From NCBI GenBank assembly GCA_012798185.1, contig JAAZNS010000021.1, forward strand, positions 1 to 5,381: DNA of 5,381 nucleotides, in the 5' to 3' direction. The notes below the pieces were generated by a model. That model ran no database searches. It was not told where the DNA came from and saw nothing but the letters and a program-made list of their open reading frames with translations. The stretch is from Chloroflexota bacterium (lineage in GTDB: Bacteria > Chloroflexota > Anaerolineae > Anaerolineales > UBA4823). Below, piece after piece: positions 1 through 5,381 of this stretch. How positions within the stretch are numbered: the first letter of the stretch is position 1; each line of letters begins with the position of its first letter. A program made the position numbers and the translations under genes.

Positions 1-2
1 AC

Positions 3-809
3 CCCCAAAATGAGGATTTACCTGGATTATTCGAAAAAGTTGCCCAAGACAGCGGGATGGTTCCAGGCAATGAAATGGTGAGTGTTTTCGAAGGATTAAT
101 ATCAAACGCTGAAACTCTGTTTCAGGATGCTTTTGATGTTCGTCCCAAGGCAAAGGTCATTGTTCAAGGAGCAGACCTGGGTGGATACTATATGCCTCCT
201 GCGGTGGATGGATCACGGCCGGGGATTTTTTATGCCACGATAAGCAGTTCCGTACCCAAATTCAATATGCCGTCTTTGTTGTATCATGAAACTGTACCGG
301 GTCATCATTATCAGATAGCCATTTCGCAGGAAATGAATCTGCTTCCCTTAAGGCGGGCTTTAGAATTTACCGGATATACAGAGGGATGGGCGCTTTATGC
401 GGAACGGTTAATGTCTGAACTGGGGGCTTACAAAGACGATCCATATGGTGACCTGGGACGTCTGCAGTATGAAGCTTTCCGCGCTGCCCGTCTGGTGGTG
501 GATACCGGAATCCATGATAAAAAATGGAGTTACGACAAAGCATTAGAATTCATGCTGGAAAATACCGGCTTGGGAGAACGTGAATTGCAATATGAAATCA
601 GCCGTTATATTGTACTCCCAGGGCAGGCAACCGCCTATGATGTCGGTTTTATAAAAATTTTGGAACTTCGCCAAAAAGCAAAGGAAACCCTTGGTGATAA
701 ATTCGATTTGAAAGAATTTCATAACGTTTTGTTAAGCAATGGCGCTCTGCCTCTGGAAATCTTGGAGAAAGTGGTTGATAATTACATTCAGCAGGAAATG
801 AATTCGTGA
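3..809 (+). CDS. DUF885 family putative metallohydrolase, C-terminal part (5' end outside window)
   Basis: The frame is open from the first bases of the window, so the first visible Met (57) is internal and not a start. About 268 residues are visible. DUF885 (COG4805-type) proteins are usually about 550-600 residues, so roughly half is missing to the left. Counting from Met 57, the family signatures are HETVPGHH at 77-84 (bases 285-308), EGWALYAE at 109-116, RLVVDTGIH around 145-153, and RYIVLPGQATAYDVG at 183-197, followed by the usual helical C-terminus. The HE..GHH motif followed about 30 residues later by a Glu-rich EGW motif resembles a gluzincin-type zinc site, so a metallopeptidase or hydrolase role is likely. 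The substrate is unknown. Family members are often exported, but any signal peptide here lies outside the window. The stop codon overlaps the GTG start of the DUF362 gene, so the two are probably translated as a coupled pair. The family call is firm; the enzymatic role is inferred. Confidence 0.93.
   Translation, partial: PQNEDLPGLFEKVAQDSGMVPGNEMVSVFEGLISNAETLFQDAFDVRPKAKVIVQGADLGGYYMPPAVDGSRPGIFYATISSSVPKFNMPSLLYHETVPGHHYQIAISQEMNLLPLRRALEFTGYTEGWALYAERLMSELGAYKDDPYGDLGRLQYEAFRAARLVVDTGIHDKKWSYDKALEFMLENTGLGERELQYEISRYIVLPGQATAYDVGFIKILELRQKAKETLGDKFDLKEFHNVLLSNGALPLEILEKVVDNYIQQEMNS
793..796 (+). promoter_or_regulatory. Ribosome binding site for the DUF362 gene, inside the DUF885 gene
   Basis: AGGA lies 9 bases upstream of the GTG at 806. 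It supports the GTG as the real start and shows that reinitiation or coupled translation is possible across the GTGA stop/start overlap. Confidence 0.6.
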
Positions 810-1948
810 AAAAGATAAACCGGCGGGACTTTTTGCGGGTAACCGGCGTGATGGGGAAAGCAACTGGACTATCCGTTTTATTGAATGCCTGCGCTAAAAT
901 TGGCATCCGAGTCCTGCCTGTTGATTCTCCAACACAAACTCCCAAGCAAGTTTTCCATCTACCCAATGATACTCCCACTCTGGCGCTTCCGGATGATGCA
1001 ATTGCCACAGCCTCCATGACAGCTACCTCACCTTTGCCTCCGGTTGAGACCACGCCTATCGCTTTTGTGAAAACAATAGACCGAAAAACAGGTGTGCGTC
1101 AGGCAATCGATTTATTAGGGATCAATCCCGTAGATGGAAAACGTGTGTTTCTGAAAGCCAATTACAACAGCGCTGACCTTACTCCCGGTTCTACCCATGC
1201 AGATATTCTACGTTCACTTGTTTCTCGATTACAAGAGATGGGCGCACAATCGATCACGCTTGGAGAGCGCAGCGGAATGGGTATTACCCGCCAGGTGTTG
1301 ATCGAGCGGGGTGTTTTCGATATGGCTGAAGAATTGGTCTTCGAAGTGATCGTTTTTGATGAACTGGGCGCTGATGACTGGGTGAAATTCGAACCTGCCG
1401 GCAGCCATTGGCAGCGCGGCTTTTTATTTCCCCGAGCATGCCTGGAAGCAGATGTGATTGTTCAAACATGCTGCGTGAAAACGCACCAATATGGCGGGCA
1501 TTTTACCCTGTCGCTTAAGAATTCGGTCGGATTGGCAGCAAAGTACGATCCTCAAGATCGTTATAATTATATGGCGGAATTACATTCAAGCGGCGATCAA
1601 AGGAAGATGATCGCCGAAATCAACACCGTTTACTCGCCAGGCTTAATCGTCATTGATGGTGTAGATGCGTTTGTTAACGGTGGACCGGATGTTGGGAGGG
1701 TCGTTCAACCGGGCGTAATATTGGCAGGAATTGACCGAGTAGCAATTGATGCGGTGGGTGTGGCGATATTGAGGTATTTTGGCTCCACTACCCAGGTGAT
1801 GCAAGGCAAGATCTTCGAGCAAGAGCAGATCGCCCGGGCGGTAGAATTGGGGCTGGGTGTCGATTCGCCCGAGAAGATAGCGTTTATGACAGGGGATGAA
1901 ACCAGCGCGGGTTTTGCGGAAGAGCTCAAACAGTTTTTGTATCAATAA
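806..1948 (+). CDS. DUF362 domain protein with twin-arginine signal and possible lipobox
   Basis: A 380-residue protein starting with GTG, which shares three bases with the upstream TGA stop. Residues 5-11 (NRRDFLR) form a twin-arginine export motif. A short hydrophobic stretch ends in LLNAC (25-29), a passable lipobox with Cys29 as lipidation site, so the product may be a Tat-exported lipoprotein. Residues ~38-88 are Pro/Thr/Ser-rich, like a linker. The DUF362 (COG2006) domain fills about 90-340, with KANYNSAD (118-124 region), KTH at 225-227, LSLKNSVG at 235-242, IDG at 283-285, NGGP at 291-294 and VAIDAVG at 312-318. No ferredoxin CxxCxxC cluster is present, unlike some DUF362 proteins; the only notable cysteines in the domain are C212 and the pair C222-C223. 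The biochemical function of DUF362 is not established. The Tat signal would fit a product folded, perhaps with a cofactor, before export, but no cofactor site is visible. It probably forms an operon with the DUF885 gene. Confidence 0.93.
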   Translation: MKKINRRDFLRVTGVMGKATGLSVLLNACAKIGIRVLPVDSPTQTPKQVFHLPNDTPTLALPDDAIATASMTATSPLPPVETTPIAFVKTIDRKTGVRQAIDLLGINPVDGKRVFLKANYNSADLTPGSTHADILRSLVSRLQEMGAQSITLGERSGMGITRQVLIERGVFDMAEELVFEVIVFDELGADDWVKFEPAGSHWQRGFLFPRACLEADVIVQTCCVKTHQYGGHFTLSLKNSVGLAAKYDPQDRYNYMAELHSSGDQRKMIAEINTVYSPGLIVIDGVDAFVNGGPDVGRVVQPGVILAGIDRVAIDAVGVAILRYFGSTTQVMQGKIFEQEQIARAVELGLGVDSPEKIAFMTGDETSAGFAEELKQFLYQ

Positions 1949-2172
1949 GATTAATAAAGCTGAAATTCTGCACAAGTCTGTATCGCGCAGTAAATTTCCA
2001 TTATAGAATTTTATAAACCGATCGATTACTTATTCTGAAGCGATTGCTATTTTAAAAGGAATTGTTTTCAAACAATCTCTCTGATAAAACATCGCTATCC
2101 AATTCATATAACGAGATCACTTCTACAAGCTCAGCTAACAGAGTGCAGTCTAAGCATCTAACCTGAGATAGC
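1949..2172. other. AT-rich gap between convergent genes
   Basis: The DUF362 gene ends at 1948 on the plus strand and the fusion gene ends at 2173 on the minus strand. No frame between them looks like a gene. There are several short AT-rich inverted repeats, including TTATA/TATAA around 1999-2015, the hairpin at 2061-2076, and CTCAG/CTGAG near 2130 and 2163. None is a GC-rich stem followed by a long T-run, so I cannot assign a strong intrinsic terminator for either gene. Confidence 0.6.
2061..2076 (-). terminator. Small hairpin, weak terminator candidate for the minus-strand gene
   Basis: ATTGTT TTCA AACAAT is a perfect 6-base stem with a 4-base loop. Read on the minus strand it is followed by TCCTTTT, a short T-run, about 100 bases after the stop of the fusion gene. 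The stem is AT-rich and weak, and the T-run is only four bases. It is a possible terminator only. Confidence 0.25.
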
Positions 2173-5073
2173 TTATCCTTTTTTTTCGATTGGATAATTA
2201 AGCAGAATTTCTGCATAGGTGTGCAATGCTTGATAATAGGGCAAGATGCTGGGAATGTAGTGACGTTCATTAGCGGCATGCGGACCGATACCGGTCTGCC
2301 CCCAAACCACACCCTGCCCATGCGGCGCAAAGCGGGCGCTGGTGCCGGGCAGCTTGCGTCCCAATTTGACTTCTGTTCCGGAACAATTTTCTACAGCTTT
2401 AACCAACGCTTGAAGATAGGGATTGTCCTCGTTACAGGTGATGCCGTTCTCTTTTACGGATATCACGAGTTCCAGGGATTGTTCTGCGCAAAGGTTTGTG
2501 AGATCTTTTTCAAAATCTTCCAGATTATCCTCTGGGATGGGACGGATTTCCACACCCAATACGCCTTCGCCAGCCGTGATATTGTAAATACCGGGAGTTC
2601 CCACTTGGATGAAAGGAAACCGTGCTTGCGATTGCCAGCCATCAGCGCTTTTGAGCGTGAAATACTTGTTCATCAATTCAGAGATGCCAGCGCGCGCCAG
2701 GAGCAGGCGTTCGGTTAAATCAGTGGACAGCAACTTACCATTGGTAAATTTCGATGTGCTGACGCCAGAATGCATTTTCTCACCGCGGGCGATGATATCG
2801 AAGCGCATCACGCCGCGGTTTCGGTTGCAGATTTCCCCCCACAATTCGTCGCCTTTTTCGCCGGTGCGTTCACCAGCAATCAATATTTTTGGCAAGCATT
2901 CTGCGGAATACTGCGTTTTATCTTTAGAGTAGCCGTTGGGCATGTTTTCACCCGTAGCAAGCGCTTTAAGCACATGGGGAGTGCCCATGGGTTCACTCTC
3001 TCCGTTTTCTTCATTGCCTATTAGAAGCAAATTTACTGGCGGGAGTTGCCCTCCTTTACGCAGCGTATCCTTCATCCAGCCGAAGTAAGTAGCGACAACG
3101 GTTTTCATATCAGCAGCGCCTCTGCCCCACAAGTAATCGCCCTCAATACGGGCGTCAAATTGACTGTCATCGGGATCAGGAGGCACCACATCGAAATGAC
3201 CGCAAAGCATTACTGGGGCGCAGGGATTGCCGGGAAAATTGATCAACAAAGCGGGATATTTATCTTTGTCGAAATAGGCAACGTCCAGACCGTAATCCCG
3301 GGCGTAATCGTAGATAAACGTGGAGGCGCGATGGACTTCGTTCAATCGTTCGCCGACCATCGTCACCGATGGAATGCGGATGAGTTTTTGCGCAAGATCG
3401 ACGATTTCGCTGGTCTTATCGGGGTAACGCAATTCGATTTGTGCATCTGGCCGGCGGCGAAAACGCTGAGGCGCTTCTTTATCCTGACGGGCGTCGTCGC
3501 GGGCGCGGTGAAGAAAATCGCTAAATTTCGCTTCATCTCCATGCAGGTTGTGATATCGTTCTACGATGCGTTCAAGATCGCTTTTAACTTGTGCTTCTCG
3601 TTCTTCTACCAAAGATTGCAACAGCGTTAAGGGTACTACCTGTGATTGTCCTAATTCCTTGGATAAACGCAGCCGTATTGCTTCAGCAGTATTAGGTGCA
3701 CCGGTTGCCATTTCCATTAATGGGGTTAATAGTTCCACATAACCAAACGCTTCTGCCAGAGGGTGAATTTGTTCGAGAGTCCAGCGCAAAAAATCGCGCA
3801 TGCCGATAGGTTTGGCGGTAAAAGGATTTTCAATTTCGCCGCGCAGTCCATAACGAGCTGCCAGTTCTTCGTTGCGGCGGGCTCTGAGGATATCTTCACG
3901 GTCGTAGCGGAAGGCGCGCGCAAAATCCGAATCCGCATAAAAACGAATCAGGAGCAGGTGTTTGAGGAGCAGGTTGGCGATATCCAGGTCCAATGAATGT
4001 CCGCCTTCATCGGTGCGGATTTCAACCCGTGCCATGGGTAAATCAATGCGAGCCAGCAAATTTTGAATTTCGATATCGTGGGCTATTTCTTCGACCTGGA
4101 TTGGCTGCCCGGCTGCGTATAGACCACGAGCATACAAATCATGAAGTTGTTTGCTGGTCATTAAAATCAAACGCTCAACGGGTTCAGCGAACGAGCGGGC
4201 GCGTACCGGGGTCCAGTTGTTATTGCCAAAGCGCATCCCGCTGCGCACCAGATCATACGAGATTCTCAGATAATCTTCCAGCGAACGATATAGATCGGGC
4301 ACATCTAGTGATGGCGGGTTGGGGAAAATCAGATTGCGGTTAGAATCAAATTCGGTGAGTACCACTTCATAATCCCCGTCTTTAGGTCTGGCTGCCAGTG
4401 GTGTGGAAGCGCTGGTAGCAATGAACAGGGCAGCAAAGGCACGCATTAATCGGGTTGCTGTGATATAAAACTGGCTTTTAAAATTATCCAGGTGTTGATC
4501 GCCTCTTTCTGCAGCGGGCAGGTACATGAAATCCCAAACGAATAGCGGATCGGGAAGCGACAGGTTAGTATGGATACCCGCGGTTGCCAGCTGGTTGCCG
4601 TATAGGTCGACACAGCGTTCGAGATATCGCCGTTTAGCTAGGTGCCACGAACCGGGAATAGATTGATGATTCACCTCGGTAGGCAGCCACAAATTACCAT
4701 GCCAGTAATACAGATGTTCACCGAAAGGAGCGCCGGCTTTATGCAGCGCATTAATAAGCATTCCTTCGAACAGGCGGGCTTCGTAAATAGCGCCGCAAGG
4801 GTCAAAATATGGACGGGTAGCCCATTCGATCATCCAATTGAATACTTCAAGCTGGCTGTATTCTTTCGACCAAGGAGGGATACAATCGGCGCGCAAGAAA
4901 TCTACGAAGGACTGCTGGTCTGGTCCGGAACCAACGGTCATTAAAGGACGGCATTGATGGTCTAAAAGATTCCATTCCAGCTCGAAGCCGCACAAACCAC
5001 CGCTTGGATTGAATTTCTGCGCTGATTGGGTTGCCAGTTGAAATTTTTCTGCAAACAAAACAGGATCATACAT
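2173..5073 (-). CDS. Fusion protein: glutamate-cysteine ligase family 2 domain + M20 metallopeptidase domain
   Basis: The 966-residue product has two enzyme domains. The start is ATG at 5073, 7 bases after a perfect GGAGGT. Upstream in-frame codons to 5253 would add 60 unlike-protein residues. Residues 1-~540 match the GCS2/YbdK family: GFELEW (29-34), EYSQLE (71-76), GIHTNL (166-171), IATSASTPLAARP (218-230), RVEIRTDEGG (349-358), and RNEELAARYGLRG (400-412) aligning with the YbdK C-terminal region. Such enzymes join the gamma-carboxyl of glutamate to an amino group using ATP. Residues ~555-962 are a complete M20 peptidase of the DapE/ArgE/CPG2 kind. Metal ligands H626 (GHFDVVP), D655 (GRGAADMK), E689, E735 (GERTG) and H932 (GPHAANERH) are all present, as are base E688 and H768 (MHSG). 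No signal peptide is seen, so it is cytoplasmic. The charged linker (~525-555) shows no frameshift. Family calls are firm; substrates are unknown. Cysteine ligation, gamma-glutamyl peptide turnover, or protection/deprotection of an intermediate are all possible. Confidence 0.92.
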   Translation of the reverse strand: MYDPVLFAEKFQLATQSAQKFNPSGGLCGFELEWNLLDHQCRPLMTVGSGPDQQSFVDFLRADCIPPWSKEYSQLEVFNWMIEWATRPYFDPCGAIYEARLFEGMLINALHKAGAPFGEHLYYWHGNLWLPTEVNHQSIPGSWHLAKRRYLERCVDLYGNQLATAGIHTNLSLPDPLFVWDFMYLPAAERGDQHLDNFKSQFYITATRLMRAFAALFIATSASTPLAARPKDGDYEVVLTEFDSNRNLIFPNPPSLDVPDLYRSLEDYLRISYDLVRSGMRFGNNNWTPVRARSFAEPVERLILMTSKQLHDLYARGLYAAGQPIQVEEIAHDIEIQNLLARIDLPMARVEIRTDEGGHSLDLDIANLLLKHLLLIRFYADSDFARAFRYDREDILRARRNEELAARYGLRGEIENPFTAKPIGMRDFLRWTLEQIHPLAEAFGYVELLTPLMEMATGAPNTAEAIRLRLSKELGQSQVVPLTLLQSLVEEREAQVKSDLERIVERYHNLHGDEAKFSDFLHRARDDARQDKEAPQRFRRRPDAQIELRYPDKTSEIVDLAQKLIRIPSVTMVGERLNEVHRASTFIYDYARDYGLDVAYFDKDKYPALLINFPGNPCAPVMLCGHFDVVPPDPDDSQFDARIEGDYLWGRGAADMKTVVATYFGWMKDTLRKGGQLPPVNLLLIGNEENGESEPMGTPHVLKALATGENMPNGYSKDKTQYSAECLPKILIAGERTGEKGDELWGEICNRNRGVMRFDIIARGEKMHSGVSTSKFTNGKLLSTDLTERLLLARAGISELMNKYFTLKSADGWQSQARFPFIQVGTPGIYNITAGEGVLGVEIRPIPEDNLEDFEKDLTNLCAEQSLELVISVKENGITCNEDNPYLQALVKAVENCSGTEVKLGRKLPGTSARFAPHGQGVVWGQTGIGPHAANERHYIPSILPYYQALHTYAEILLNYPIEKKG

Positions 5074-5080
5074 ATGGGTT

Positions 5081-5086
5081 ACCTCC
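5081..5086 (-). promoter_or_regulatory. Consensus ribosome binding site that fixes the fusion gene start
   Basis: On the minus strand GGAGGT lies 7 bases before the ATG at 5073 (MYDPVLFAEK...). A competing in-frame ATG at 5088 abuts this site, so its own ribosome binding site would have to lie further upstream, and none is seen. The GFELEW motif at residues 29-34 of the 5073 product sits at the usual distance from the N-terminus for GCS2 enzymes. Confidence 0.85.
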
Positions 5087-5107
5087 ATGGAGAAGAATGA
5101 GTGTGAG

Positions 5108-5139
5108 TGAGTCAGAGGTGTTTCAAGATTATGAGTCAG
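5108..5139. repeat. Two direct copies of TGAGTCAG, 24 bases apart
   Basis: TGAGTCAG occurs at 5108-5115 and 5132-5139. The core TGAGTCA is an odd-length palindrome (TGA-G-TCA). The pair lies between the ribosome binding site and the leader inverted repeat, and the distal copy overlaps the possible -10 box, a position where an operator would act. Eight-base matches can also occur by chance. Confidence 0.4.
5128..5133 (-). promoter_or_regulatory. Possible -10 box (CATAAT) for the fusion gene
   Basis: CATAAT on the minus strand matches five of six bases of the sigma-70 -10 consensus and would give a leader of roughly 50 bases. The hexamer 17 bases upstream (CAACAG) does not resemble TTGACA, so support is weak. 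TATATT at 5171-5166 is another candidate, also without a well-spaced -35. Confidence 0.2.
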
Positions 5140-5143
5140 GTAT

Positions 5144-5200
5144 CTTTTTTCTGTTGCCCGTAAGCAATATAATGATGATGTAATTCCGAACAGAAAAAAG
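5144..5200. repeat. Perfect 12-base inverted repeat upstream of the fusion gene
   Basis: CTTTTTTCTGTT at 5144-5155 is exactly complementary, inverted, to AACAGAAAAAAG at 5189-5200, with a 33-base spacer. In the minus-strand transcript it would form a 12-pair stem about 70 bases before the start codon, if transcription begins upstream of it. When read on the minus strand the first arm contains a T-run, and the stem has only three G-C pairs. Confidence 0.6.
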
Positions 5201-5231
5201 GTTAAGCCAATTCCTTCAAAATCAATTTTTT

Positions 5232-5333
5232 CGCTAAGACGCAAAGTCCGCAAAGATCTTTATCAAGATTCATTTTCCATTTCTAATTATTGCTGTATCT
5301 GTTATTTTTCTCTGCGTTCTCTGCGTCTCAGTG
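5232..5333. repeat. Facing imperfect repeat arms of 9-base units (dispersed hairpin/MITE-like element)
   Basis: The left arm 5232-5256 and the reverse complement of the right arm 5309-5333 agree at 19 of 25 positions by my hand alignment, sharing AGACGCA and CGCA-AGA cores; the spacer is 52 bases. Each arm is itself built of 9-base units: CGCAAAGTC then CGCAAAGAT on the left, CTCTGCGTT then CTCTGCGTC on the right. A further small stem (ATCTT TATC AAGAT, 5256-5269) sits just inside the left arm. Similar CTTTGCG/CTCTGCG motifs are, from memory, common intergenic repeats in environmental bacterial genomes. No transposase is visible here, so any mobility would be dependent on elements elsewhere. 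Confidence 0.6.
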
Positions 5334-5381
5334 GTTTATCAGAAATAAAGGCGATCATTGAATTATTTTTTCAACGCTTCA

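Larger units (their letters stand above)
5074..5381. other. Non-coding region upstream of the fusion gene
   Basis: About 308 AT-rich bases without a supported gene. From the gene outward it contains the ribosome binding site, two TGAGTCAG copies, a perfect 12-base inverted repeat and a facing pair of imperfect repeat arms. At the extreme right, on the minus strand, 5380-5363 reads EALKK followed by a stop. This could be the tail of an upstream co-directional gene, but six codons are too few to call it. Confidence 0.6.

Noticed and set aside
649..1053. Minus-strand open frame of 134 codons opposite the DUF885/DUF362 junction
   Set aside because: It lies antisense across two well-supported genes, has no recognisable domain and no good ribosome binding site; treated as a shadow frame.
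2052..2330. Minus-strand 92-codon frame overlapping the end of the fusion gene
   Set aside because: Most of it overlaps the fusion gene in another frame, including the region coding for the conserved GPHAANERH motif; no independent support.
3400..3460. Possible artificial join or frameshift between the ligase and peptidase halves
   Set aside because: The frame is continuous, the ligase domain ends in a helical charged region and the M20 domain begins at its usual EIVDLAQKLIRIPS-like start, with no stop or duplicated sequence at the junction. It looks like a genuine fusion, although reads could not be inspected.
2221..3630. Several plus-strand open frames (2221-2718, 2609-2932, 2770-3024, 3046-3630)
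   Set aside because: All are antisense to the M20 half of the fusion gene, whose catalytic motifs prove the minus strand codes; their translations show no family motif.
3763..4944. Plus-strand open frames (3763-3996, 3993-4343, 4642-4944) and minus-strand frame 3726-3938
   Set aside because: They overlap the ligase domain of the fusion gene in other frames and have no recognisable features.
5086..5088. ATG at 5088 as an alternative start for the fusion gene
   Set aside because: It directly abuts the GGAGGT that serves the ATG at 5073 and has no ribosome binding site of its own.
5309..5333. CRISPR array from the short repeated CTCTGCG units
   Set aside because: The units are only 9 bases with no spacers between them, and they occur as inverted arms; this does not fit a CRISPR array.

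Overview
This window is a stretch of bacterial chromosome with three protein-coding genes, a convergent intergenic gap and a repeat-bearing upstream region. The best guess for the organism is an environmental, probably anaerobic bacterium of the Chloroflexota (Anaerolineae) type. That guess rests only on the gene content (a Tat/lipoprotein-type DUF362 protein, a DUF885 protein), moderate base composition and recall of similar intergenic repeats, so it is weak. There is no phage gene, transposase, tRNA, rRNA or CRISPR array.

Left, plus strand (3-1948): the C-terminal half of a DUF885 putative metallohydrolase runs in from outside the window. It overlaps by 3 bases a DUF362 protein that carries a twin-arginine signal and a possible lipobox. 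The overlap and the internal ribosome binding site indicate a translationally coupled pair, probably acting in the cell envelope.

Middle (1949-2172): an AT-rich gap between convergent genes with one small hairpin and no convincing strong terminator.

Right, minus strand (5073 down to 2173): one long gene for a 966-residue two-domain protein. Its N-terminal ~540 residues form a glutamate-cysteine ligase family 2 (GCS2/YbdK-like) domain. Its C-terminal ~410 residues form a complete M20 (DapE/ArgE/CPG2-like) metallopeptidase domain with all metal ligands present. Joining an enzyme that makes a gamma-glutamyl amide bond to one that hydrolyses amide bonds is the most notable thing here. A consensus ribosome binding site fixes the start at 5073, removing 60 residues from the longest open frame.

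Far right (5074-5381): non-coding. It holds the leader of the fusion gene (paired TGAGTCAG sites, a perfect 12-base inverted repeat) and a pair of facing imperfect repeat arms built from 9-base units, which looks like a dispersed hairpin/MITE-like intergenic element.
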